Assembly: GCF_000621125.1 (NCBI RefSeq)
Contig: NZ_JHZC01000004.1
Location: forward strand, 248,001 to 312,000
Source: Maribacter antarcticus DSM 21422
GTDB lineage: Bacteria; Bacteroidota; Bacteroidia; Flavobacteriales; Flavobacteriaceae
Length of the DNA: 64,000 nt
Direction of reading: 5' to 3'
Position 1 is the first letter of the stretch. Each line of letters begins with the position of its first letter. Positions 17,983 through 26,169 of this stretch are shown one piece after another. The notes beneath the pieces were generated by a model that had not been told where the DNA came from, searched no databases, and was given only the letters and a program-made list of their open reading frames with translations. The translations under genes were made by a program, and so were the position numbers.

Positions 17983-18939
17983 TTATAATTTTGGAATATT
18001 TTTTTCAAAAAATGCATCCATATAATATTGGCAGTACGCATTTACTTTTTTCGAAGCATCCATCGTATGTGGCCATCCTTCGAGTTTATGATAATCGGAA
18101 ACCGCCCCGTTCTTTTTAAGGGTTTTATGCAAAATATCTGATTGTCGATATGGGACTAGTTCATCTAAAGTACCCTGAAAAGTGAGGGTTGGGGGCACAT
18201 TTTTTGAGATGGAGAATAATGGAGAGGCATTTTTATATAGTTCAGGAGCCTCATCATAGGTCTTTCCTATTAAATATTGGACAGAGGAGGCGTTAATTGC
18301 TGTTTCATCTGTTAGATTGGAAGGGCCATAAAAGTTCACTACAGCCTGTACGTCAGCAGAAACTCCATTTTCGTCTACATCTTCTGGGGTGTTGGTATAA
18401 GCGCTCATCATCACTAAATGCCCACCTGCTGAACCACCAATCATAGCCACCTTATTTCGGTCGATGTGGTATTCTCCAGCATTAGATTTTAGCCACCGTA
18501 CCGCATCTTCAACGTCATAGAGTTGGGCGGGGTATTTTGCGATATCGGTTAACCTATATTGCACGGTAGCAGTAATATATCTTTTTTTGGCGTAACTGAT
18601 TAGATAAACCAGATAATCGTGTTTGTTCCCTTTTTTCCAAGCACCGCCATGTACAAAAATCAGTAAAGGAGCATCGGCCTTTATATCCTTAGAATGGTAA
18701 ATATCCAATTTAAGATCTAGAGAATCTGTGGTTTTGTAGATGACATCCTTATACTCCTTTATCTCTTCCGGTACGGGGAAATCCGTTTCGATTAACTTTA
18801 ACGCACCTGTAGTATAGGCAATCTTTAAGGTTGTATTGTTGGAGTATCCCTCGGGTGCTATAGATACATCATGCACGGTTGTCTTACATGCGATTAAACA
18901 GGAAGTTAAGAAAAGGATAACGATACTATTTTTTATCAT
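17983..18939 (-). CDS. Alpha/beta-hydrolase esterase (BD-FAE/lipase type), lipoprotein
   Basis: 318 residues with a lipoprotein signal (MIKNSIVILFLTSCLIAC). It has the layout of acyl-glycan esterases: oxyanion motif VHGGAWKKG (residues ~94-102), nucleophile elbow IGGSAGGHL, acid in GTLDELVPYRQ and histidine in GWPHTMDAS. These place the Ser-Asp-His triad in the expected order. The likely role is removal of acyl groups (acetyl, feruloyl or similar) from a sugar in the periplasm. The BASS transporter gene ends 12 bp before its start and the BNR gene follows 62 bp downstream. Exact specificity cannot be told. Confidence 0.85.
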   Translation of the reverse strand: MIKNSIVILFLTSCLIACKTTVHDVSIAPEGYSNNTTLKIAYTTGALKLIETDFPVPEEIKEYKDVIYKTTDSLDLKLDIYHSKDIKADAPLLIFVHGGAWKKGNKHDYLVYLISYAKKRYITATVQYRLTDIAKYPAQLYDVEDAVRWLKSNAGEYHIDRNKVAMIGGSAGGHLVMMSAYTNTPEDVDENGVSADVQAVVNFYGPSNLTDETAINASSVQYLIGKTYDEAPELYKNASPLFSISKNVPPTLTFQGTLDELVPYRQSDILHKTLKKNGAVSDYHKLEGWPHTMDASKKVNAYCQYYMDAFFEKNIPKL

Positions 18940-18951
18940 GTTTATAATTTT

Positions 18952-19812
18952 TTATTGTTTCACACCTAAAGATTTTCTGGTCAATATGATTACTGTGGCC
19001 GACACATACATTAAAAGACCATAAACTGCAGGCACTATTGAAAATTCAGCATTGTTTAAAGCGATGGTTGCCAAGGTAATAGCCAAGGTGCCATTTTGTA
19101 TTCCAGTCTCTATGGAAATACTTATTGCCTGTTTCCGATTTAATTTGAAAAGTACGGCCAATAAAAAACCAATAGTCATGGTACAAATATTGAGTATTAT
19201 GGCCGGTAGACCTGCTTCCCTCAAATAGCTCATAAAAACAGCTCGAATACTATATGTAATGCCTATTACTACTAAAATAAAAATGATTGCAGAGGCCACC
19301 TTTACAGGTTTTTCCATTCGGGATGCAAATTTGTCAAATTTATGTTTTACCCACATGCCTACCGTTACAGGTATGAGGACAATTATCGTCAATTGCTTAA
19401 TCATGGTCAACGCATCTACGTTTACCACCTGACTTTGGTTTGAAAACTCATGTACCGCAAATTGAACAATCAGGGGTATTGTGAAAATCGTCAATACGCT
19501 AGCAACGGCCGTTAGGGAAACGGATAGAGCTAAATCGCCCTTGGCTAAGAAAGTCAGCATATTTGATGTAGGGCCACCAGGGCATGCGGCCAAAAGCATA
19601 ACGCCAATAGCTATGGTTGGTGAAAGCTGCAAAGACGTTGCAATGGTATACCCTATTAAGGGCAAGATTATAATCTGGCAGCAAAGGCCTATGATAATTG
19701 CCTTTGGAAAAACAAATACTCTTTTGAAATCACCTAAAGTCAAGGATAGCCCCATGCCGAACATTATTATGATTAAGGATATGGCGAGTATGATTCCTGT
19801 GGTAGAATCCAT
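18952..19812 (-). CDS. Bile acid:sodium symporter (BASS/SBF) family transporter
   Basis: 286 residues, very hydrophobic, with about nine membrane segments. Family landmarks include MGLSLTLGDFKRVFVFPKA near the N-terminus, the LAACPGGPTSNMLTFLAKGD cross-over region (residues ~73-92) where Na+ is bound in the BASS fold, and ISIETGIQNGTLAITLA (residues ~231-247). BASS proteins import organic anions together with Na+; bacterial members carry compounds such as pyruvate, pantoate or bile acids. It lies within a tight leftward run of hydrolases, so it probably imports an acid released by them. Substrate unknown. Confidence 0.9.
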   Translation of the reverse strand: MDSTTGIILAISLIIIMFGMGLSLTLGDFKRVFVFPKAIIIGLCCQIIILPLIGYTIATSLQLSPTIAIGVMLLAACPGGPTSNMLTFLAKGDLALSVSLTAVASVLTIFTIPLIVQFAVHEFSNQSQVVNVDALTMIKQLTIIVLIPVTVGMWVKHKFDKFASRMEKPVKVASAIIFILVVIGITYSIRAVFMSYLREAGLPAIILNICTMTIGFLLAVLFKLNRKQAISISIETGIQNGTLAITLATIALNNAEFSIVPAVYGLLMYVSATVIILTRKSLGVKQ

Positions 19813-19920
19813 AATTTAAATTTTTAATTTAAGCTGTGTTGCTTACAAATAAACCCATTTTTGAAACATGGTGCCAATGCTATCTTATACATTATGCATT
19901 AAATATTATCAAGGAACGTG

Positions 19921-20949
19921 TTATTTCGATTTCTCGAACCGCTCCATTATTTCTAGCCAATTGGTAAAGATGATACCCTCATCCTTAAAAAACTGAATCA
20001 GGTCGGGGTCAGAGAATATTTGTGCCTCCCAAGAGCGTTGTTGCCATGAGCCTGTTATAGTTTTAAGGTTTTCGGTCAATACCGAGGGATGAAAGATGAT
20101 TTCGGTCAGCCCTGAGTCTAAGCCTTGAATGAGTTTCTTGAAACTGGCAATCTTTTCCTCATACGTGTCGGCTTTTGGAGCTGATGTAAAATAGTCTAAT
20201 TGGGGTAAGGTATATGCTTTGGTCATTTGTACAACCTCCTCCGTCATAGGATAGCCTTTACTTCTGAAATCGACTAATACTTTAGGTTTGGTTATGTCTA
20301 TAATATTTGCAGGAATACCGTATTCTTGAGCCACTTTCATATATACCTTAACATAACTGGGGTCGCCGAACAAGGTACCCATATGCGTGTCAATATGATC
20401 TGGTCGATGACCCCAGGCTATGGATTGTTCGATTTGCGCTCGTATTTCTTTTTCGACCTCGGCCGCTGACGCGTGTTGCACAACTTGCATAACGGAGTGC
20501 CACATTTTTTTATCCTCATCCAACAAGCCTTGTACTTCGTCAAGAGGGGTTACCGGCCCCCAGCGGTAGGTCTTCCATTCGCTGGTCAGGGTCAAGTGTA
20601 GGCCAATATCCATTTTTGGGTTGTTTTTGGCCCATAAAATAAATTCTTCGGCGTTCGGGCAGGGAATCATTACGGCGGCAGATTGTATGACCCCGTCGAG
20701 CAACTGCTTTTCGACCGCCATATTTGCCTCGGGAGACATTCCAATATCATCTGCATGGAGCATAATGACTTTCTTTCCGGCCGGCCAGCCCAGTTTTTCG
20801 GCCCAGTTGTTCGGAGCTTCAATTGTTGCTTCCTTCTGTTCGGAACTATGGGCTTGTTCATTCTCGCTTTTTTTCTTTTCGCCACAACCTCCTAAGAAAA
20901 GGGATAAACAGAGTACAATCGCTACTTTAGGCACATATGTTTTTTTCAT
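19921..20949 (-). CDS. YdjC/ChbG-family polysaccharide deacetylase-like lipoprotein
   Basis: I use the ATG at 20949, which gives MKKTYVPKVAIVLCLSLFLG then GCGEKKK, a normal lipoprotein signal; an in-frame ATG at 21069 would add 40 residues overlapping the upstream gene. The product is 342 residues. The YdjC/HpnK fold shows its metal site: MLHADDIGMSPEANMAV (DD pair), DIGLHLTLTSEWK, and DHIDTHMG with histidines. Family members remove acetyl groups from sugars (ChbG acts on chitin oligosaccharides). Here the enzyme is exported, unlike cytoplasmic ChbG, so it presumably acts on periplasmic oligosaccharides. The preceding hydrolase gene ends 10 bp upstream of this start. Confidence 0.87.
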   Translation of the reverse strand: MKKTYVPKVAIVLCLSLFLGGCGEKKKSENEQAHSSEQKEATIEAPNNWAEKLGWPAGKKVIMLHADDIGMSPEANMAVEKQLLDGVIQSAAVMIPCPNAEEFILWAKNNPKMDIGLHLTLTSEWKTYRWGPVTPLDEVQGLLDEDKKMWHSVMQVVQHASAAEVEKEIRAQIEQSIAWGHRPDHIDTHMGTLFGDPSYVKVYMKVAQEYGIPANIIDITKPKVLVDFRSKGYPMTEEVVQMTKAYTLPQLDYFTSAPKADTYEEKIASFKKLIQGLDSGLTEIIFHPSVLTENLKTITGSWQQRSWEAQIFSDPDLIQFFKDEGIIFTNWLEIMERFEKSK

Positions 20950-20959
20950 TTTTGATAGT

Positions 20960-21877
20960 TTATAAATGTTTGTTAAACCATTGAAGCCCATCGCTGTAGA
21001 TAATATCGAGGGGTGTATCTTTATGTTTGGCATTATACCATATAATTTTTTTGGGTTGCTCGGCCGCATGAAAAAGCAGCTTACTCATCGCCGGAGGCAC
21101 AACTTCGTCATTTTTTGCATTAAGCATCAAAAAAGGTCGAGGAGAAATTTGCTTCACAAAATTTAGGGGCTCTATAATGCTCACGAAGTCTTTCGCTTCT
21201 GAAGAAAGCGCATTTTCTTCGTACAGTAGGTTCAACTGACCACCGGCCAAGGCAATCACGGGAACCTTTACCCTGTTTTCGACCCCGCAAAAAACCGTAC
21301 CTAGAATACCACCAAGACTAATACCGTAATAACCGATTCTTTTGTGATCTAGTTCCTTTTGGGTTTCTATAAAGTCGACCGCACGACGGAGGTCAAAAAC
21401 GGTCTGGGCGATGACATTGCGTGTCCAATATTTATAGTCTCCCGTTAAATCGAAATCATAAACGTCGTTCTCTCGATCGCCATGGTCACTAATGTCGATT
21501 CGCAATACGGCATAGCCATTTTTTAGAAAAAGATTATTTCCGTATTCCACATAATCCACCGCTTTGTGATCCCCGAGGCCGTGCATTAAAATAATTACGG
21601 GCAGGGGTTTTTTACCTTTTTTTGGAAGGCTCAAAAGTCCGGTCACTCTTTTGTCGTGAATGCTGTTGTATGCAACCGAAAACAATTGGAACGCAGTAGT
21701 ATCGATGACCGTCTGCACGGAGTCTTTTAAAGGAATGGCCCTGTCATATCCATAATAGGAAGTTACCGGCAGACTTTCGTTGGTGTCGTTCGCAAGCTTG
21801 AAGGCGGCAAAGCCCGTTAAAAGCAGGGCACTTATGACAATGCCCCAATTCCTTATTTTTTTAGAGGACTTCATCAT
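20960..21877 (-). CDS. Exported alpha/beta hydrolase (acyl esterase type)
   Basis: 305 residues with an N-terminal signal/anchor (residues ~9-27). Alpha/beta-hydrolase signatures: oxyanion loop LMHGLGDHKAVDY, acidic loop DISDHGDREND, nucleophile elbow YYGISLGGILG, acid in NAKNDEVVPP and a C-terminal histidine in NAKHKDTPL. Overall it resembles the acetyl-esterase/dienelactone-hydrolase groups found in glycan loci. Its start overlaps the end of the PqaA-like gene by 17 nt, so the two are coupled. Probably deacylates a sugar or small ester; specificity unknown. Confidence 0.8.
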   Translation of the reverse strand: MMKSSKKIRNWGIVISALLLTGFAAFKLANDTNESLPVTSYYGYDRAIPLKDSVQTVIDTTAFQLFSVAYNSIHDKRVTGLLSLPKKGKKPLPVIILMHGLGDHKAVDYVEYGNNLFLKNGYAVLRIDISDHGDRENDVYDFDLTGDYKYWTRNVIAQTVFDLRRAVDFIETQKELDHKRIGYYGISLGGILGTVFCGVENRVKVPVIALAGGQLNLLYEENALSSEAKDFVSIIEPLNFVKQISPRPFLMLNAKNDEVVPPAMSKLLFHAAEQPKKIIWYNAKHKDTPLDIIYSDGLQWFNKHL

Positions 21878-23252
21878 CGTCAGCTAGATACATTCTGGTA
21901 CTCTTGGTATAGGTGCCACCATTTTTATCCGCATATTCCAAATCAATATAAAAAGCTTTGTAGCCTTTCTTTGGGAAGGAAATTTTTTGTGTCGTTTCTT
22001 TTCCTTGGGCAGGAGTTATTTTGATGGATTTCCATTCCTCGTCCCTGAAATCTCGATCATCGGAATCTGAGGACCATAAATAGGCATTTTTAAAATCCTC
22101 TGAATTTGAAGCTACGAAAAGCGTGGCTGAATTTTTATTGGTACTTAGCTCATAATTCATATTTGCATAAGGCTTCTTAGCCAAAGTTTGGCCCCAAAAT
22201 CCGCTCAATGCCTTTAAAGCACTTTCGCCACCATCAAGATCATGACCGGCATTGGGCGTGTAGTGAATGTAGTTCTCCCCAGGGATATCCTTGATATAAT
22301 TTTTGATGGCATCAACGGGCCAGTATTCGTCGTTCGTGCCAATAAATATGAGTTTGGGCATCGTCAGTTTTTCTCTATACGAATAGGGGTCAATCATTTG
22401 TGTAAGCGCATTGCCATCGGGTGAATTTACCGTCTGGGGAATTTCCAACTTAATGTAGTCGTTGATTTGCTCGCTATACTCGTTCCATGCCGTGAGATGG
22501 TAGTCCAAACTTACGGGCATATTCAGTACATCGATGACCATGGGGCCTATGGCCTCTACCCTTTTATCGCTTGCGCCTACCAGCCAAGTGGTCCATCCCC
22601 GTTTAGAGGCTCCTGTAACCGTAAACCTTGAAATGTCCTTGTTTAGACTTTGTTTTGAAAATTCCTGTACGGCATCCATGCCGCGAACGGCACTTTTTAC
22701 CATAGGGAAAAGTAGCGGCCAAGTAAGGTCTTTATCCTGTTTATAATTATGCAGTGTAAAGGATATTAACTGGTCTTCTACAAGATCTCCGTCGTACAAG
22801 GGCTGCATAGGCACCTGTCTTAGCACCGAAACGATGGCTCTGTTCTTTTCGGCCATCTTTGCCATGGGACCCGATTCACTGCCGTTCTTTTCCTTATCCT
22901 TCCAATTGGGCATGCTATCTTTTAAGCTACCTCCCGTAATAAACAATAAGCCTCCGTCATAGGCGATTTCTTTAGGCACGAAAATGGTTAATTGATGTTT
23001 CCAGGTGTGTTCTCGCCATTTTTGTGAGGTCAATAGAAGATCATAGGCCATTACCTCGTCCACTTCAAAAGAATCTTTCACAACCCATGCATAGGAATCA
23101 TCGGGAGTTTTTAAATAGCTTTCCAAAGCGGTTTCGGGGCTTACCTTGACTTTTTCGACCACCGCGGTCTCTACTTTCTTTTCGGGATTTTCACGGCATG
23201 AAACCAAAAAAACAATGGCTGCGGCAAGGGAAATCTTAAATATTGTTTTCAT
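21861..23252 (-). CDS. PhoPQ-activated pathogenicity-related (PqaA-like) hydrolase, lipoprotein
   Basis: 463 residues, lipoprotein signal ending LVSC (residue ~19). The PF10142-type alpha/beta hydrolase core is recognisable: LTSQKWREHTWKHQLTIFVP, GASKRGWTTWLVGASDKR (nucleophile serine within the family's SKRGWT motif), NDEYWPVDAIKN (acid) and TPNAGHDLDGG (histidine). The C-terminal ~90 residues form a small beta domain. Named for Salmonella PqaA, the family has no settled substrate; many members are exported proteins in Bacteroidota and Planctomycetota carbohydrate regions. It is the first gene of a closely packed leftward run down to 13863. Confidence 0.85.
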   Translation of the reverse strand: MKTIFKISLAAAIVFLVSCRENPEKKVETAVVEKVKVSPETALESYLKTPDDSYAWVVKDSFEVDEVMAYDLLLTSQKWREHTWKHQLTIFVPKEIAYDGGLLFITGGSLKDSMPNWKDKEKNGSESGPMAKMAEKNRAIVSVLRQVPMQPLYDGDLVEDQLISFTLHNYKQDKDLTWPLLFPMVKSAVRGMDAVQEFSKQSLNKDISRFTVTGASKRGWTTWLVGASDKRVEAIGPMVIDVLNMPVSLDYHLTAWNEYSEQINDYIKLEIPQTVNSPDGNALTQMIDPYSYREKLTMPKLIFIGTNDEYWPVDAIKNYIKDIPGENYIHYTPNAGHDLDGGESALKALSGFWGQTLAKKPYANMNYELSTNKNSATLFVASNSEDFKNAYLWSSDSDDRDFRDEEWKSIKITPAQGKETTQKISFPKKGYKAFYIDLEYADKNGGTYTKSTRMYLADDDEVL

Positions 23253-23561
23253 ATGTATTTATAAATTGATTTGTTTAGTATTTAGAGTTTGGGTCAGCTC
23301 CGAAAAGTAATTTTGGTAAGCTATTGGCAAGAACGATGATTTCATAAACTCCTGAATTATTGATTTAAAGATATTTAGAAAATAATGTAAACTGCTATTT
23401 TTAACTCTTTTGCTTTTTTACCTGGGTTTACGAAGTAGACTCAGGGTTTGATTTTTTTAGGCTCTATTTTTTTTGTTATATTGAAATCTGCTAGCTGGGC
23501 AGGCTGGTTTGAAATTAATTTTTTTAATTTTAATACTTTGTGCCTCATACCCCTAGATAGT
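23253..23561. other. 309-bp intergenic region with a plus-strand hairpin
   Basis: It lies between two leftward genes and should include the promoter of the run that starts with the PqaA-like gene. No gene is seen. The main feature is a terminator-like hairpin facing the plus strand, listed separately. Confidence 0.4.
23421..23445 (+). terminator. Terminator-like hairpin on the plus strand
   Basis: CCTGGGTTTAC (23421-23431) and GTAGACTCAGG (23435-23445) form an 11-bp stem with two G-T pairs and a GAA loop. On the plus strand GTTTGATTTTTTT follows, as in an intrinsic terminator. On the minus strand, where the neighbouring genes lie, the sequence after the hairpin is A-rich, so it does not fit as their terminator. 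Confidence 0.55.
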
Positions 23562-24860
23562 TCATTGTGGCTTGGGATGGTTCTTTATCATATCCATAAG
23601 TTCCGACACCAGAATTTCCCCTGTCATTTCTCCTAGGCTTGTACGACTTATATAATCATATCTTTCAAAACTGTTGAAGTCTTCCTTGGTCAGCATGTAG
23701 CCGAAAGCATCATTGGTAAGCCCAAAGAGAAAAGGATGCTCTGTTGGCATCTTTCTTTTTAAATAATAGCCAATGTTGGGCAAGGCCTCTCCGGGAATGG
23801 TCAAAATTTGTGCAGTACCTATATTCAGAAGATTGAGTGTGGTACTAATGGAACCTTCCTCAGAAGAACCCATTCTTAAGGGGGAATGCTTTAAAATGAA
23901 ACGCATCACTTCTGAATCAATGGGAAAAGCCACTTTCTTATGGGCACATAGGATGGTCGGATTTTCTTGAATCGGGGCATCTGCAACTATACGTAACGCC
24001 TCATCTGCTAATAGGTTACCAATTCTTTGGCATTCTTCCCAATCTCTAGCTTCTTTTCCATCGTCAAGTCTGTTATCTGCAGTTACCATTCCGCCTTGGG
24101 CGCCATTCATAAAGATTGCCATGCCGCCCGTTTTCTCTTCAATCCGATCATATAGCGGACCGACCATATCTGGACTTAAGATTTTTCGTTCACTCCCAAT
24201 TACTTCAGGGTGGATGGCATAGTTAACTAAAGTGACTAAAGGTTTGTCTTTATTCTTTCCTGAAGTGCCAATGGCTTGAATGACTCCGCATCGGGGATCA
24301 TATAATTGAGGAGCGTAATAATTATAGGCGATTTTACCCTCTGCCTTACCGACTGCTATTTTTAGCTTAGCAGGTTCCCGATTTTTGAAAGCTTCGTTTA
24401 CGGCATCCGCGATTTGTTGGGTACACCATTCCAAATATTCAAGATCTGCGCCATGGTTTCCGTTTTCATCGGGAAAGGCATAGGCATCTGGAGCACTATG
24501 GGTATGGGTGGCACCTATAAGAATATTATTGAACGGAATATCGGTTATCAATGCTCTCGATGTATTGCCTAAAGCGGCTGGCCAGCCCAAATTATCAATG
24601 TTAACTATAGCTATTTTTTCACCATCGTTTACTAAGACCATGGCTCGAACATACAAGTTTCCTTTGTTAGTAAGGACTGGTTTAGGAGTTCCTATGCCGC
24701 CAGAAATCGCAATTAGCGGATTTGGAGTCAACATCCGTTTTGCAGATCCGACCAATAATTCTTGAGAATTTATACTAGCAGAAAATAAGAGGAATATGAT
24801 TATAGAAATTGTAAGAGTTGATTTAAAATTGCCTTGCCAATAAAAATTCTGTCTTGTCAT
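23562..24860 (-). CDS. Neutral-ceramidase-family protein 3, secreted
   Basis: 432 residues with a Sec signal ending near SASINSQ (residue ~33), so soluble or surface-released, unlike the two anchored paralogues. Family motifs: LLVGSAKRMLTPNPLIAI, VNIDNLGWP, ILIGATHTHSAPDAYA (H119, H121) and VNYAIHPEVIG. The nucleophile motif GDVSPN of true neutral ceramidases is replaced by MNGAQGGMVTADN, with no serine at that place. The late motif FGLTNDAFGYMLTKEDF matches the family's C-terminal core. The gene has its own leader: 216 bp separate it from the divergent PKD gene's frame. Hydrolysis of an amide or ester other than ceramide is possible, but unproven. Confidence 0.85.
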   Translation of the reverse strand: MTRQNFYWQGNFKSTLTISIIIFLLFSASINSQELLVGSAKRMLTPNPLIAISGGIGTPKPVLTNKGNLYVRAMVLVNDGEKIAIVNIDNLGWPAALGNTSRALITDIPFNNILIGATHTHSAPDAYAFPDENGNHGADLEYLEWCTQQIADAVNEAFKNREPAKLKIAVGKAEGKIAYNYYAPQLYDPRCGVIQAIGTSGKNKDKPLVTLVNYAIHPEVIGSERKILSPDMVGPLYDRIEEKTGGMAIFMNGAQGGMVTADNRLDDGKEARDWEECQRIGNLLADEALRIVADAPIQENPTILCAHKKVAFPIDSEVMRFILKHSPLRMGSSEEGSISTTLNLLNIGTAQILTIPGEALPNIGYYLKRKMPTEHPFLFGLTNDAFGYMLTKEDFNSFERYDYISRTSLGEMTGEILVSELMDMIKNHPKPQ

Positions 24861-25157
24861 AAATAAATATGTTAAAAAATATAATTTTTAGCTACGTTTT
24901 GTAAACTCTAAGAATATTAACAGTTATATACAAAATTATATTTAAAAAACTAAATAAAGGGTTAAGATATAATGTAAAATGGATAATATTCCTGAATTAT
25001 ATTTAAGGATTTAACTATAATTTTGTTAAAAATGCGACAAAATTGCTCTAGATTAACAAAATGTTAACTTTAAGTTATGAAAAATAAAATTGATTTAAGG
25101 CTTGCATTATTTTCTAAATTTGATGACTTGGGTTGTATAAATTTTAACGTGAATGTT
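24861..25157. promoter_or_regulatory. Divergent promoter region with mirrored -7-like elements
   Basis: ACAAAATTATA (24930-24940) and TATAATTTTGT (25016-25026) are perfect 11-bp inverted copies. Each contains TAATTTTG, a match to the Bacteroidota -7 consensus TAnnTTTG, one facing the ceramidase-family gene and one facing the PKD-SusC-SusD genes. No clear -33 TTTG is found at standard spacing. The in-frame ATG at 25077 is an alternative PKD start. Confidence 0.45.
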
Positions 25158-26120
25158 ATGATTAAAAAGAATAAACGGGTATCAATAGGGTTATGGGCTA
25201 TTTTGCTAATAGGGTTAAGCTCCTGTACTTCGGATGATGATTCAGGGAACAATAATTTTCCACTTTCTGCTGTCATATTTAATAGTGCAGACGGTAAAAA
25301 AGTGGCTTTTCAGGGCCTGACTCACAGTGCCAATAGTTGGTTGTGGAATTTTGGGGATGGAAATACGAGCACGGTGCAGAACCCTGTTCATATTTATGAC
25401 GAGGGGGGGTACTACATTGCAACCTTAACAGCTACAGATAAAGATGGCCTTACTGAAACTTCTCAAGTAAATTTGGCGCTTGCGCTAACCCCATATTCCT
25501 TACTTACCGGTGACAATACGGCAGACGGCTATCAAGGTAAGACTTGGAAACTTTCGGGTGCTCACTCAGAGTTCGATTACTTTGCCAATGCAGATGCAGA
25601 CCTTTCTCCTGTTGCTGGGACCCCAGTCCCCTTATCGGCTGGTATATTTGGCGCAGGTCTGGGTATGGGAGAAGTTTATGAAGATGAATTCACCTTCTAT
25701 TTTGATGGCAGTTATGAACATGATGTAAAGTCCGATGGAGCTTCGCTTGGGGGTATAGTCTACCAATTCGCAACTACAGGAGGAGCTGGTATCGTAAATC
25801 CTAGTGGTGCGGATTTTGGTCTTTGCACAGGAATATACACACCAGAGGAAAATGCGACATTTACTTATGTGGAAGAGGAGGATTTTGCGGTTTCCTCGGT
25901 ATATGGACCTGGTGGTTCCTTGACCTTTAACGGTGTGAGTACATTAGATTTTTCGGGGACTGAATTCGTAGGTTTTTTGGACTTCCAGAGAAAAGTAATC
26001 ATTCAGGATATTTCGGATAACTCTATGCGGCTTATGATGTTTATGGCGGCAGGTCAGGACCCATCAATAATCGGTATCAATACAAATGTTTTGATACTTA
26101 CTTTCGAAGTTGTTCAATAG
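25158..26120 (+). CDS. PKD-domain lipoprotein, first gene of the SusCD operon
   Basis: I place the start at 25158, giving MIKKNKRVSIGLWAILLIGL and lipobox LSSC; an ATG at 25077 would place 27 charged residues before the signal. The product is 320 residues. A PKD domain occupies roughly residues 30-105 (NSWLWNFGDGNTSTVQNPVH, then the strand GYYIATLTATDKDG). The remaining ~210 residues look like a beta-rich binding domain (GKTWKLSGAHSEFDYF, EDEFTFYFDGSYEHDV) seen in Bacteroidota glycan-binding lipoproteins. It precedes susC by 49 bp, whereas accessory surface glycan-binding proteins usually follow susD. Likely role: surface glycan binding; unproven. Confidence 0.8.
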   Translation: MIKKNKRVSIGLWAILLIGLSSCTSDDDSGNNNFPLSAVIFNSADGKKVAFQGLTHSANSWLWNFGDGNTSTVQNPVHIYDEGGYYIATLTATDKDGLTETSQVNLALALTPYSLLTGDNTADGYQGKTWKLSGAHSEFDYFANADADLSPVAGTPVPLSAGIFGAGLGMGEVYEDEFTFYFDGSYEHDVKSDGASLGGIVYQFATTGGAGIVNPSGADFGLCTGIYTPEENATFTYVEEEDFAVSSVYGPGGSLTFNGVSTLDFSGTEFVGFLDFQRKVIIQDISDNSMRLMMFMAAGQDPSIIGINTNVLILTFEVVQ

Positions 26121-26169
26121 ATACATCATCAAGTAATCAATCAAAAACAACCAGCAATAAAACTACTCT

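Noticed and set aside
23562..24860. Naming the ceramidase-family genes as ceramidases
   Set aside because: The catalytic-serine motif GDVSPN is missing in all three, so only family membership is reported.
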